A stretch of DNA of 64,000 bases from Rheinheimera sp. MM224 (lineage in GTDB: Bacteria; Pseudomonadota; Gammaproteobacteria; Enterobacterales; Alteromonadaceae). A program made the translations under genes and the position numbers. This document shows, in pieces, positions 53,605 through 62,574 of this stretch. The notes beneath the pieces are model-generated. The model was given only the letters and a program-made list of their open reading frames with translations, ran no database searches and was not told the origin of the DNA. The stretch covers positions 4,143,001-4,207,000 of the forward strand of contig NZ_OX352320.1 of assembly GCF_947090785.1 (NCBI RefSeq), read 5' to 3'. Positions within the stretch are counted from its first letter, which is position 1. Each line of letters opens with the position of its first letter.

Positions 53605-54803
53605 ATCAATATTTACAACAAGCGGCCAGTTATTTTGGCCAGACTATACCGCCAGAGCATTTGCTGATGTTAGCCATCCGGCTCGTGTTGGCATTGGTAT
53701 TGTTATGCCTGCTTTTTGCCCTGGCCCGCCGTTATCTGATGCCTGTCATAGCTCATCTGCTGGATAAAGTAGATGGCGAATTAGAACATCAAACCCAAAG
53801 AGAACGGCTGCAACTGGCCAGCCATGTTGCGCATTTAGTGCCTGCGGTGGTACTGATTAGCTCTGCCGAAAAGTTTTTCCTGCACTGGCCTGATTTTATG
53901 TCTGCTGTGCATCTTGGTCTTTGGATTTACCTCTATTGTTTTGCAGGTATGGCTTTTGCTGCACTGATTAATTTTGCTGCTGCCATTTATAGTGCTGTAG
54001 ACCGTCAGAGTAATGTGCCTTATCTGGGGCTGGCCCAAATTCTGAAATTACTCGACTTTATCGTAGTAGGCATACTGATCTTAAGCATGCTGCTGGACAA
54101 ATCTCCGGTCTATTTACTCAGCGGTTTAGGCGCTTTAACAGCGGTATTATTGCTGGTGTTCAAAGACACTATTTTAGGTTTAGTCGCCAGTATTCAGTTA
54201 GCCACCAATAACATGGTGAACCGCGGCGACTGGATTGAAATGCCGAAATACGGCGCAGATGGTGCCGTGACTGAAGTAGCATTGACCACTGTTAAAGTAC
54301 AGAACTGGGACAATACCATCACCACTATTCCTACTTATGCGCTGATTTCCGACTCCTTTAAAAACTGGCGTGGTATGCAACAATCCGGTGGCCGCCGTAT
54401 TAAAAGAGCCATCAAAATTGATATCCACAGCATAGGTTTTCTGGACGAAGCGGAAATACAACAACTGTTGGAGCAACAAGTACTGCAGCCATTTTTTGCG
54501 ACACAAAATGCGAAGGACTTGTTACAGCAACCGCACCTGACCAACCTGAAGCTGTTTCGTTATTATACCCAGTGGCTATTGCAGCAAAACCCAAACATTA
54601 ATCAGGATATGACTTTGATGGTGCGTCAGCTGGAATCTAACGAAGTCGGTTTACCGCTTGAAGTCTATTGCTTCAGTGCAGATAAAGTCTGGGGTAACTA
54701 TGAGCAAATTCAGGCCGAAATTTTCGAAACCTTATTTGCCACTTTACCGCTTTTTACTTTGAGCACTTTCCAGCGGATAGGTGGCAGACAGCAGGAGCTT
54801 TAA
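53598..54803 (+). CDS. YbdG-like MscS-family mechanosensitive channel
   Basis: 401-residue inner-membrane protein with about five helices. The pore-lining helix region is SGLGALTAVLLLVFKDTILGLVASIQ. The MscS beta domain follows (GDWIEMPKYGADGAVTEV, TTIPTYALISDSFKNWRG), and the segment QSGGRRIKRAI is typical of the YbdG (miniconductance) subgroup. The start is GTG at 53598, inside the preceding acyltransferase gene. Probable role: osmotic release valve. Coupling to two phospholipid acyltransferases suggests linkage to membrane lipid state. Confidence 0.85.
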   Translation: MLDQYLQQAASYFGQTIPPEHLLMLAIRLVLALVLLCLLFALARRYLMPVIAHLLDKVDGELEHQTQRERLQLASHVAHLVPAVVLISSAEKFFLHWPDFMSAVHLGLWIYLYCFAGMAFAALINFAAAIYSAVDRQSNVPYLGLAQILKLLDFIVVGILILSMLLDKSPVYLLSGLGALTAVLLLVFKDTILGLVASIQLATNNMVNRGDWIEMPKYGADGAVTEVALTTVKVQNWDNTITTIPTYALISDSFKNWRGMQQSGGRRIKRAIKIDIHSIGFLDEAEIQQLLEQQVLQPFFATQNAKDLLQQPHLTNLKLFRYYTQWLLQQNPNINQDMTLMVRQLESNEVGLPLEVYCFSADKVWGNYEQIQAEIFETLFATLPLFTLSTFQRIGGRQQEL

Positions 54804-56011
54804 CTTTTACTGGCGCTAATCATCAGATTACGGGGTGTCAGTTGATAGTCACAGAATTGTTTAACCTGTACCTGATAGCCTTGTTGTTGCAAAAACAAGG
54901 CTCTGTCCAGTACTAGCCACTGCTCCAGTAAAGGCCGGAACAAGGATCGAACCAGCTGCATTTTTTGTACTAATAAATGCCGTTGTTGCCCAAGCTGCAG
55001 ATAATGCTCCCAGTTTGTATCTGCCTGAATTTGCCATTGATGCTGCTCTGCGGCCCAGCTTGCAAAAGCACTGAACTCGCCACTAAACCAATGCTTAGGC
55101 ACAGAAGACAAAGGCCGGTATTGAGTCCCCCCTTGCAATGCCTGATACAACTCCTGATAGGCCAGACGCCACATCACTTCGATGTGACGCAAGCGTGTCA
55201 CCCGCTCTCCTGCTGTGACCTGAGCCTGCACTGCCAGCTTGAGTTCGTCACGGCTTAACTGGCCCAAAAAACTTTGCTGAGCTTGTGTTGATAACGCCTG
55301 ATACTGCTCGCAAGCTATTAAATGATAACAACAAGGCACTATGTCCAGTTGCTTTGTGCCAACACGGCTTGCCAGTTGTAGCAAGCGGATATGCAAATCA
55401 CCACAGGCGTGCAAAGCCACAACCTGCTGACCTGCTTGGAGGTGCTTTGAGCTGTCTTCGGATAACACATCTGCCTGAATAAAATGGTGTGACAGCTTGA
55501 GTTTTTGCGCCTGCTGTTGGCCCTCAACACAAAGCGCCTCTTGCCATTCCAGGCTGGTTACCTCTCGCTGCTGGCTAAAACAAAGCCAGCGTCCTAAATG
55601 GCCTTTGCCAGCACACCATTCCAGCACGGGCAAATCCACCTTTTTCATCTCTGTCGCAAAAGCCTGAATTTGTTCCAGTTTCCGTCCTTTAATATCACGG
55701 CTAAACCAGAATGGCAGCTCAGTTTGCGTTGGCTTTTTGCTGTCAGGTGTTGCAAGGTCAAAAGGACTGAACTGATTTAGCTCAGGAAAGAACTCAGAAA
55801 AATAGCTGCGCCGATACACTTCATCCTGATCAAGTTGCTCTATTTCTGCAGCAGTGAGCCGCTGTAAATTCTGCCCTACTGTTGTATCAGCCCAGGGCAA
55901 AACAGTGAAATGAAAAGGGCTGAAGCGCCAGAACTGCTGGTACTGAGTGAGCAATAAATCCAAGTGTAAAAACTGGTCAGATAAAAGCTGAGGCATAAGC
56001 GGATAAAACAT
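54800..56011 (-). CDS. Class I SAM-dependent methyltransferase (Methyltransf_32-like)
   Basis: 403-residue protein. The N-terminal 100 residues are of unknown fold. The methyltransferase core starts with the SAM motif LEWCAGKGHLGRWL, continues with VTSLEWQEALC and VVALHACGDLHIRLL, and has the characteristic IVPCCYHLI segment. That layout belongs to the family recalled as Methyltransf_32, with proposed RNA or protein targets. The actual substrate is unknown. Convergent with the channel gene, overlapping it by 4 bases. Confidence 0.78.
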   Translation of the reverse strand: MFYPLMPQLLSDQFLHLDLLLTQYQQFWRFSPFHFTVLPWADTTVGQNLQRLTAAEIEQLDQDEVYRRSYFSEFFPELNQFSPFDLATPDSKKPTQTELPFWFSRDIKGRKLEQIQAFATEMKKVDLPVLEWCAGKGHLGRWLCFSQQREVTSLEWQEALCVEGQQQAQKLKLSHHFIQADVLSEDSSKHLQAGQQVVALHACGDLHIRLLQLASRVGTKQLDIVPCCYHLIACEQYQALSTQAQQSFLGQLSRDELKLAVQAQVTAGERVTRLRHIEVMWRLAYQELYQALQGGTQYRPLSSVPKHWFSGEFSAFASWAAEQHQWQIQADTNWEHYLQLGQQRHLLVQKMQLVRSLFRPLLEQWLVLDRALFLQQQGYQVQVKQFCDYQLTPRNLMISASKS

Positions 56012-56176
56012 CTGTAACTCGAAAATGTGTCGCTACTATACCACCGCAGGCTGCAAAAGCGGTCTGAGCTTTTTCCTTAGTATTTGTTCAGCATCACCAG
56101 ACTTCAACTGGCATCAAGACTAAAAATAATGCACACTCAGTCACATAGATCATGACCCGAACAAAGAGACATTGCG

Positions 56177-56572
56177 GTGACAGAACTCAAACGTATTATG
56201 CATGTGGAAGACGATCCATCCATTCAGGCCGTGGCTAAAGTCGCATTAGAGGTGGTGGGTGGTTTTACCGTCGAAACCTGTAGTGGCGGTGAAGAGGCTT
56301 TAAAAGGTTTTCACGCTTTTCAACCGCAGCTGATTTTACTGGATGTGATGATGCCAGGTATGGACGGCCCCAGTACCTTAAAAAAAATGCAGTCGGATTT
56401 TGACTTAAGCGCCATTCCTGTGGTGTTTATGACAGCTAAAGTGCAGGCTAATGAAATTGAATCTTACAAAGCCTTAGGCGCTGCCGATGTAGTAGTGAAA
56501 CCTTTTGACCCTATGACTTTGTCGGATCAAATCCGCGCAATCTGGCAGAAGCTTCAGGGGGCAGAGTCTTGA
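56177..56572 (+). CDS. Stand-alone CheY-like receiver protein
   Basis: 131-residue single-domain response regulator: acidic pocket Glu11, Asp12, Asp13 (VEDDPS), phospho-acceptor Asp56 (LLDVMMPGMDGP), Thr in FMTAKVQ and Lys108 (VVVKPFDP). There is no output domain. The start is GTG at 56177. No kinase gene is adjacent, so the partner is unknown. The preceding 165-base gap shows no other feature. Confidence 0.88.
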   Translation: MTELKRIMHVEDDPSIQAVAKVALEVVGGFTVETCSGGEEALKGFHAFQPQLILLDVMMPGMDGPSTLKKMQSDFDLSAIPVVFMTAKVQANEIESYKALGAADVVVKPFDPMTLSDQIRAIWQKLQGAES

Positions 56573-56612
56573 CTCTGACCCCAAAATCGAAGACCGAGCT
56601 GAATTCAATAGG

Positions 56613-56638
56613 AGGGTCAGAGCTTGCGCTCTGACCCT
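56613..56638 (+). terminator. Terminator of the receiver gene
   Basis: Arms AGGGTCAGAGC (56613-56623) and GCTCTGACCCT (56628-56638), loop TTGC, followed by TTATTCTTT on the plus strand. It abuts the stop codon of the convergent FHA gene (56639). Confidence 0.75.
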
Positions 56639-57616
56639 TTATTCTTTATCCGACGCCTGCCGCTTCTGTTCAACCTGCTCAAATAACTTTTGTAAGTCCT
56701 GCTCGTACTGCTGCATATCTTTGCCTTGCCCCAGATAAAAAGGCAGAGGTAATAAACGTGAATCGTACTGCAAGCTGCGATCAAAAGGCGAAGGAGGAGT
56801 GAGTAAAGCTGCCCACTGGCCTGAGGTCGCCAATAAAGCAACGGCCACAGCAACAGAGGTTTGAGCCTTGATGGACCAGTGCGTTGCCAGCCATAAATTG
56901 CCACTAAACAAAGCAGCTAAGATCAAGGTATAACCCAGTACTTCAACTACCTGTGCCACAGCTGAACCATCCAGATTAAAACCCAGCCAATAACAAAATG
57001 CGCCCCAGACAGAGCTGCTTGCCAGCGCCGCATAGGTCAGGCTTAACTGAGGCAGAAAATGACTTTCCTGCTGATTAAACCTGCTCCAGAGCGCCAGAAT
57101 GGCGGGCCAGATACAGAATATCAACAAGGTTTTAGGCAATTCCAACAACCGGACAGTCCATAAATGCTCCAGTTGCTTTGGTAAAGTTAACCAGATGTCG
57201 ACCACCTGATCAGCCGCCAATATCAAAGCAAATAGTAGGATAAAGGCCCAATGCCCCATCGCCTGTAACCGCTGGGCTGTCACACTGAAAGGCATAGTTT
57301 CAGCGACAGGGTGTGCATCGTCATACAAGCGCAGTGCCTGTTCACCTAACCAACAAATCTCACCCGAACGCAGCGGCTCTTTCGCCACTACAGCTTTTCG
57401 ATCCAGCACAAAACTGCCATTGACTGAACTTAAATCTTCCAGCCACCAATGACCTTTTTCGTCCTGTTGCAGCTTGGCGTGATAAGGGCAAACATGTTTA
57501 TTAAACAAAATAACATCGTTATCAAAAGCACGGCCTAACTTCACCTGGGGCTGTGAAAACTTATGCCGCTCTGTGACTTTTTGCTGCTTGTTCAGTACTT
57601 CCACTATTACTGCCAT
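56639..57616 (-). CDS. FHA-domain membrane protein
   Basis: 325-residue protein with an N-terminal forkhead-associated (phosphothreonine-binding) domain: VKLGRAFDNDVILFNKHV (about residues 25-42), YHAKLQ and SSVNGSFVLD. The usual Ser before the His is replaced by Pro/Tyr (CPYHA), so phosphopeptide binding may be weakened. Five or six hydrophobic segments follow (FILLFALILAADQVVDIWL, TLLIFCIWPAILALW and others), then a charged cytoplasmic-looking tail rich in Gln and Glu. The start overlaps the protease gene by 10 bases. Probably a membrane partner of the protease; function unknown. Confidence 0.75.
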   Translation of the reverse strand: MAVIVEVLNKQQKVTERHKFSQPQVKLGRAFDNDVILFNKHVCPYHAKLQQDEKGHWWLEDLSSVNGSFVLDRKAVVAKEPLRSGEICWLGEQALRLYDDAHPVAETMPFSVTAQRLQAMGHWAFILLFALILAADQVVDIWLTLPKQLEHLWTVRLLELPKTLLIFCIWPAILALWSRFNQQESHFLPQLSLTYAALASSSVWGAFCYWLGFNLDGSAVAQVVEVLGYTLILAALFSGNLWLATHWSIKAQTSVAVAVALLATSGQWAALLTPPSPFDRSLQYDSRLLPLPFYLGQGKDMQQYEQDLQKLFEQVEQKRQASDKE

Positions 57617-58860
57617 ACCACAGCTCCAATAAACTTACGGCTGAACTCTAAGGCCATTTTTTGATCAACACCTGCTAATGTAAAGTGGCTGATCACGCCT
57701 TGTTGCTGATGGTCTAAAGAAGCAGAAATATAAGCCACATCAAAAAGTTGCGGATAATTACGATAGGCTCTTAAACAAAATACTGCCTTGGCATGCTGAC
57801 CTTCCACCGGACTCACCAGCTGATTCTGGCAGGAATAAGCGGTCACATCGTCTTCACCTGCACTGTTGTCGGCATTCATCTGATTGATGCTGTGCTGGTA
57901 ACGGCGGAAAAACTGCAGTGGGTGTAAGTCTTTGGCCTGCAGCCATTCAAACTGCATTTCGATGCGGCCTGTACTGAATTCTGATGATAAAAAGATTTCT
58001 TCCGGCTGATTACAAAAGGCATTTACTCTTTTGACATCGTCTTTGTCTTTTTCCACATTGGACGTGCCCCAGCAGCGGATAAAAGGCACTATTTCGTCCG
58101 GCACTGTGGCAGGACCAAAGTTTTTCAGCTGCCAGTCTGCCTGCAGAATTTGCTGAAACATCGCTTGCTGGTTACTGATCAGTTGCTGGTGAATATCCTG
58201 TTTTATATCAGCCACAGGCTGTTTCGCCAGTAGCTTTTGTAAGGCTGCTGCTGGTACTAAAAACCCCAAATCATTACCGGCTGACGCCACATTGACGCCA
58301 ATCACCTCACCTGTTTCATTCACCGCAGGGCCACCGCTCATGCCGCTGTTAATAGCGCCGGTAAAATGAATACGAGGGTAAAAGCTATGTTTTTGCAGAC
58401 CGTTGTAGGTACCAGGTACCACTATTAGGCCTAAATCATGAGGATTTCCCAAAGAATACACTGCAGCCCCTTGCACCGGAGCCTGCTGTTGCACCTGAAA
58501 ACTCTTGGCTGCTTTGTAGTCGGTTTTTAGCAGAGCTAAATCGTTGACCACATCAACGGCCACTATTTCAAGTTTGCCCTTTTGCTGATTTTGCGCCAGA
58601 AATTCCAGCTGATACTTCTGCGGGAATAACACAGCTTCGGACACTACATGGTAGTTGGTGACCACCAGATTAGGTTCGGCCAGTAAAAAACCACTGCCTA
58701 TCGCCGACTTAGCGCCTGAAGCATGCTCCAGTACTTTAATTTGCAACAAGGCATCGGCGTAATCGGCAAATACTTTTTCAGCCACAGCAGCACTGTAACC
58801 GGGGGCTGAGCAACAGCACAGAACCAGCAACAACAAGCTGGTCCATGTTTTTTGCAGCAT
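57607..58860 (-). CDS. Trypsin-like serine protease (HtrA-type fold), exported
   Basis: 417-residue protein with a Cys-rich signal region (LLLLVLCCCSAPGYS), so either a lipoprotein or a Sec substrate. The protease triad is His71 (VVTNYHVV), Asp107 (VVNDLALLKT) and Ser175 (NSGMSGGPAVN). There is no recognisable PDZ domain. Residues about 220-417 form a separate C-terminal domain containing Cys pairs. The ATG at 58858-58860 has AAGGA six bases upstream; an ATG five codons earlier is less likely. Starts 23 bases after the CnoX-like gene and overlaps the FHA gene. Confidence 0.82.
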   Translation of the reverse strand: MLQKTWTSLLLLVLCCCSAPGYSAAVAEKVFADYADALLQIKVLEHASGAKSAIGSGFLLAEPNLVVTNYHVVSEAVLFPQKYQLEFLAQNQQKGKLEIVAVDVVNDLALLKTDYKAAKSFQVQQQAPVQGAAVYSLGNPHDLGLIVVPGTYNGLQKHSFYPRIHFTGAINSGMSGGPAVNETGEVIGVNVASAGNDLGFLVPAAALQKLLAKQPVADIKQDIHQQLISNQQAMFQQILQADWQLKNFGPATVPDEIVPFIRCWGTSNVEKDKDDVKRVNAFCNQPEEIFLSSEFSTGRIEMQFEWLQAKDLHPLQFFRRYQHSINQMNADNSAGEDDVTAYSCQNQLVSPVEGQHAKAVFCLRAYRNYPQLFDVAYISASLDHQQQGVISHFTLAGVDQKMALEFSRKFIGAVVWQ

Positions 58861-58883
58861 AGGGAATCCTTTCAAATCAGGAA

Positions 58884-59729
58884 TTAATACAACAGGCTAT
58901 AGAGTTTACGTCTGTAGCTGGACGCTAAAGGCTCACCTTTTGGTAAAGTGGCCAGAATATCCAGATAGAGCTTTTTCGCCTCACCAAAGTTCAGATCCTG
59001 CTTCAATATTTCAAACAGCAAGGCCAAAGCTTCAGCAGAACGTTGCACCTGATGGTACTGCACGGCCAGTTTTTGTTGCAGTTCTTTGTTATCAGGGTCT
59101 GTGACTAAAGCCTGTTCCAACGCTTTCACTTCAGGGCTATCAGCAGCTTGTTGCGCTAACTCTAAACGCGCTTTGACACTGTGATACAACGCATCCTGAT
59201 CGGCCATCAATACAGTCGCCAGGGCTTTTTCGGCAGCCTCTAACTGACCCAGCTCCACTTGCACCAAGGCCAGTTGTAAACGGATATCCACCCGGTCAAC
59301 GGCCAGTTCATTGGCTTGTTTTAGCAATGGATAAGCTTCAGTCCAGTTTTGTTGCTCCAGCAAAGGCATAGCCTGCTGCAACAACTGATCTTCAGGCTTA
59401 GGTAAGAAGGCGCTTAAACGCTGCAAAATAGCCTGTTCAGGTTCTTCACCAGCAAAACCATCCACTGGCTGACCTTCTTTAATAAAGAGCACTGTAGGCA
59501 CTGAACGCACACCAAAATGAGCTGCAAGCTGCTGCTCCTGATCACAATCCACTACGGCCAGCGTCAGCGCATCCGGATAATTTTGGGCAATACGCTGTAA
59601 AACAGGGCCTAAATTTAAGCAGGCCGGACTGCGCTCAGAATAAAAATAAAACAGCACAGGCTGGGCAAAAGAGAGCTCTAACAGTTCACGAACATTTTCT
59701 ATAGTAACGGGCTTGATATTGGCTGACAC
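58884..59729 (-). CDS. cnoX: CnoX/YbbN-like thioredoxin-TPR co-chaperone
   Basis: 281-residue protein with an N-terminal thioredoxin fold (about 10-110) whose active site is SPAC (Ser34 to Cys37) in place of CxxC, then cis-Pro in VRSVPTVLFIKEG. A C-terminal TPR-like domain includes QQNWTEAYPLLKQANELA. E. coli CnoX also lacks the first Cys and holds unfolding proteins under bleach stress for transfer to GroEL and DnaK. It lacks a signal peptide, so it acts in the cytoplasm. First gene of a minus-strand cluster with the protease and FHA genes. Confidence 0.85.
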   Translation of the reverse strand: MSANIKPVTIENVRELLELSFAQPVLFYFYSERSPACLNLGPVLQRIAQNYPDALTLAVVDCDQEQQLAAHFGVRSVPTVLFIKEGQPVDGFAGEEPEQAILQRLSAFLPKPEDQLLQQAMPLLEQQNWTEAYPLLKQANELAVDRVDIRLQLALVQVELGQLEAAEKALATVLMADQDALYHSVKARLELAQQAADSPEVKALEQALVTDPDNKELQQKLAVQYHQVQRSAEALALLFEILKQDLNFGEAKKLYLDILATLPKGEPLASSYRRKLYSLLY

Positions 59730-59748
59730 AACTCACCTATTTTTATTC

Positions 59749-59768
59749 AAACCGGACAGCTCCGGTTT
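59749..59768. terminator. Hairpin upstream of the cnoX-like gene
   Basis: Perfect arms AAACCGGA (59749-59756) and TCCGGTTT (59761-59768), loop CAGC. It lies 20 bases after the end of the broken small reading frame at 59788 and may terminate its transcript. Confidence 0.5.
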
Positions 59769-59787
59769 TATGGAATGCTTTGAACCA

Positions 59788-59958
59788 CTATGTGGCCGGC
59801 ACCTTAGATTTGCAAGTCGGGGGTGAGCATTGTTCATATAACGCCATAGCATCCTTTAAAAGCTTTTCGCCTTTGGCGAGATCGCTTTTAATGTCGTTGA
59901 AGCAATTGGTCCCAATATTAAAATCTATCCCGAAGATTTAGTACTTCTCGCTTTCCAT
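59788..59958 (-). pseudogene. Small reading frame interrupted by a stop codon
   Basis: ATG (59956-59958) with GGAGAGGAG close upstream opens MESEKY, then an in-frame TAA (59938-59940), then 49 more codons with protein-like composition ending in TAG: GIDFNIGTNCFNDIKSDLA, GEKLLKDAMALYEQC, PPTCKSKVPAT. Reading through the single stop gives a 56-residue soluble protein with three Cys. I do not know the family. It could be a recently inactivated small gene or the tail of a longer lost gene. Confidence 0.4.
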
Positions 59959-60281
59959 TGTGCTCCTCTCCAGAGCTCCGCATCGCATCACTACAACAAC
60001 GAGACTTTTTTTGGTCAGACCAGAAAAAGCGGTCGACTTTCAATGCTTCTTCCCTTAAATTAGCCATCAAGCCTGCTAAATAAAATATAAAAACGACCAC
60101 TGAGTCGGATCCATACCTCAAGGTATACAGGCACATAGTTTTGACAGACCCCTTACTCTGTCCGTCCACGTAAAAGAAATTATGCTGTTCTGCTTCGGCT
60201 GAGCAGTGATTTTTGCTTTGAGCTCAATTGCGCCCGCAATAGGGCTTAAAGTTCGCACGTGCAAACTATGAGACCTGAACA
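59959..60281. other. Upstream region of ilvIH
   Basis: About 320 bases. No leader peptide rich in Ile, Val or Leu and no clear attenuator hairpin is visible. An 83-codon minus-strand frame covers most of it, but the product has no recognisable feature and its coding potential looks poor. The ilvI promoter should lie here. Confidence 0.4.
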
Positions 60282-62021
60282 ATGACAAGCCAAAACACCC
60301 AACCAGAACTGCTGTCTGGTGGAGCCATGCTGATCCGCGCCTTAGCTGACGAAGGCGTTGAGTATGTCTATGGTTACCCCGGCGGTGCCGTGTTACACAT
60401 TTACGATGCGATGTTTCAACAGCATCAGGTGAAACACGTGCTGGTCCGCCATGAGCAAGCCGCGACCCATATGGCGGACGCCTACGCAAGAGCAAGCGGC
60501 AAAGCTGGTGTAGTGCTCGTCACCTCTGGCCCTGGTGCTACTAACGCTGTTACCGGCATAGCCACAGCCTATATGGATTCAATTCCTATGGTAGTGATCT
60601 GTGGTCAGGTGATGAGCCATCTGATTGGCGACGATGCCTTTCAGGAAACCGATATGCTGGGTATTTCCCGCCCTATCGTGAAACACAATATGTCGGTGCG
60701 TCGCCCCGAAGATATTCCGTATTTAGTGAAAAAAGCCTTTTATATAGCGCAAAGCGGCCGGCCAGGTCCTGTGGTATTGGATATTCCAAAGGATATGACG
60801 ATTCCAAGCCAGAAGTTCCCGTACGAATATCCAAAAGATATCAAGCTACGCTCTTACAACCCGAACGCTAAAGGCCATCCTGGCCAGATTAAAAAAGCCC
60901 TGACCACTTTGTTAGCTGCGAAAAAACCTGTGCTTTATGCAGGCGGTGGTGTGATTTTAGGTCAGGCTTCAGAAGAGCTGACAGTGCTCGCCCGTAAGCT
61001 GAATGTTCCGGTCACCAATACTTTAATGGGCCTGGGCGCTTATCCTGCGTCCGATCCACAGTTTATTGGCATGTTGGGCATGCACGGTAGTTATGAAGCC
61101 AATCAGGTGATGCATAACGCCGATGTGATTTTTGCCGTAGGCGCGCGTTTTGACGATCGTGTGACTAACGCCACCAAAAAATTCTGCCCCAATGCCACCA
61201 TTATTCATATCGATATTGACCCGGCCAGTATTTCCAAAACCATCAATGCGCATATTCCTATTGTCGGTTTAGTGAAACCTGTATTGCAGGAAATGCTGCA
61301 TCAGCTGGAGAAAAACAAAGGCGAATTGGATAAAGAAGCTTTAAGCCAATGGTGGCAACAAATCAAACAATGGCGTGAAGTGCATGGTGGCCGGTATGAC
61401 CAAAGCCCGTCGCATTTAAAACCTCAGGCTGTGATTGAAGCTGTGCACCGTCACACCAAGGGCGATGCTTATGTCACCTCAGACGTAGGCCAGCATCAGA
61501 TGTTTGCTGCTCAGTATTACAAGTTTGATAAACCTAACCGCTGGATCAACTCAGGTGGCCTCGGCACCATGGGTTTTGGTTTACCGGCCGCTATGGGCGT
61601 CAAGCTGCATTACCCTGATGCTGAAGTGGTCTGTGTGACAGGCGAAGGCTCTATTCAGATGAATATTCAGGAGCTGTCCACCTGCAAACAGTATGGCCTT
61701 GGCGTCAAAATTATTAACCTGAATAACGGTTATTTGGGCATGGTAAAACAGTGGCAGGATATGAACTACGACAGCCGCTATTCCAGCTCTTATATGGATT
61801 CCTTGCCTGACTTTGTGAAGTTAGCCGAAGCTTATGGCCATGTGGGTATTCGTGTCACCAAAGCTGAAGAGTTAGAGCCTGCGTTAGAGCGCGCTTTTGC
61901 CCTCAAAGACAAGCTGGTGTTTTTAGATATTCATGTCGACCCGACCGAGCATGTCTATCCAATGCAAATACCAGGCGGCGCCATGAATGAAATGTTTTTA
62001 AGCAAAACGGAGCGGACTTAA
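60282..62021 (+). CDS. ilvI: Acetolactate synthase large subunit
   Basis: 579-residue thiamine-diphosphate enzyme of valine, leucine and isoleucine synthesis. N-terminal ThDP domain with catalytic Glu in [16 protein letters not shown] (about residue 52). The central FAD-binding domain includes [10 protein letters not shown] and [14 protein letters not shown]. The C-terminal ThDP domain has the GDG-like motif [15 protein letters not shown] and [12 protein letters not shown]. Length and order match IlvI/IlvB. It starts the ilvIH operon. Confidence 0.95.
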   Translation: MTSQNTQPELLSGGAMLIRALADEGVEYVYGYPGGAVLHIYDAMFQQHQVKHVLVRHEQAATHMADAYARASGKAGVVLVTSGPGATNAVTGIATAYMDSIPMVVICGQVMSHLIGDDAFQETDMLGISRPIVKHNMSVRRPEDIPYLVKKAFYIAQSGRPGPVVLDIPKDMTIPSQKFPYEYPKDIKLRSYNPNAKGHPGQIKKALTTLLAAKKPVLYAGGGVILGQASEELTVLARKLNVPVTNTLMGLGAYPASDPQFIGMLGMHGSYEANQVMHNADVIFAVGARFDDRVTNATKKFCPNATIIHIDIDPASISKTINAHIPIVGLVKPVLQEMLHQLEKNKGELDKEALSQWWQQIKQWREVHGGRYDQSPSHLKPQAVIEAVHRHTKGDAYVTSDVGQHQMFAAQYYKFDKPNRWINSGGLGTMGFGLPAAMGVKLHYPDAEVVCVTGEGSIQMNIQELSTCKQYGLGVKIINLNNGYLGMVKQWQDMNYDSRYSSSYMDSLPDFVKLAEAYGHVGIRVTKAEELEPALERAFALKDKLVFLDIHVDPTEHVYPMQIPGGAMNEMFLSKTERT

Positions 62022-62022
62022 G

Positions 62023-62514
62023 ATGCGGCATATTTTATCTGTATTGCTGGAAAACGAGTCCGGCGCTTTAGCCCGCGTGGTAGGTTTATTTGCCCAGCGT
62101 GGTTATAACATTGATTCACTTACAGTCGCAGCTACTGAAGACCCTACTATCTCGCGTTTGACGCTGGTGACCCGGGGTGATGATCAGGTGATAGAACAAA
62201 TCACCAAGCAGCTGCATAAACTGATTGAAGTCGTCAAATTGGCCGATTTAAGTGAATCGGCTCATATTGAACGTGAATTGATGATGGTCAAAGTCAAAAC
62301 CACGGCCGAGCAACGCGAAGAAGTAAAACGCTGCGCCGATATCTTCCGTGGTCAGATTATTGATATCACAGCCAATACCTATACCATTCAGGTAGTCGGC
62401 ACTTCAGACAAACTGGAAGCTTTTATTCAGGCATTAAACGGTACACAAATACTGGAAACAGTGCGCAGTGGTGTGTCTGGTATTTCCCGCGGTGAGCGAA
62501 CTTTAAGTTTGTAA
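62023..62514 (+). CDS. ilvH: Acetolactate synthase small (regulatory) subunit
   Basis: 163-residue regulatory subunit. The N-terminal ACT domain starts HILSVLLENESGALARVVGLF and contains RGYNIDSLTVA; the C-terminal domain has ELMMVKVKTT and ends SGVSGISRGERTLSL. It binds valine for feedback inhibition of the large subunit. The ATG follows the ilvI stop by one base, so the genes are translationally coupled. A terminator follows 20 bases downstream. Confidence 0.95.
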   Translation: MRHILSVLLENESGALARVVGLFAQRGYNIDSLTVAATEDPTISRLTLVTRGDDQVIEQITKQLHKLIEVVKLADLSESAHIERELMMVKVKTTAEQREEVKRCADIFRGQIIDITANTYTIQVVGTSDKLEAFIQALNGTQILETVRSGVSGISRGERTLSL

Positions 62515-62534
62515 CAACTGGTTTTATTTAATTT

Positions 62535-62562
62535 AATAAAGCGGACTATGGTCCGCTTTATT
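62535..62562. terminator. Bidirectional terminator between ilvH and the antiporter gene
   Basis: Perfect 12-bp arms AATAAAGCGGAC (62535-62546) and GTCCGCTTTATT (62551-62562), loop TATG. Followed by ATTTTTAT on the plus strand and by AAATTAAAT on the minus strand. Confidence 0.85.
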
Positions 62563-62574
62563 ATTTTTATGACA

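Noticed and set aside
59918..60169. 83-codon minus-strand frame before ilvI
   Set aside because: Composition is not protein-like and no family is recognisable. It also shares bases with the better-supported broken small frame.
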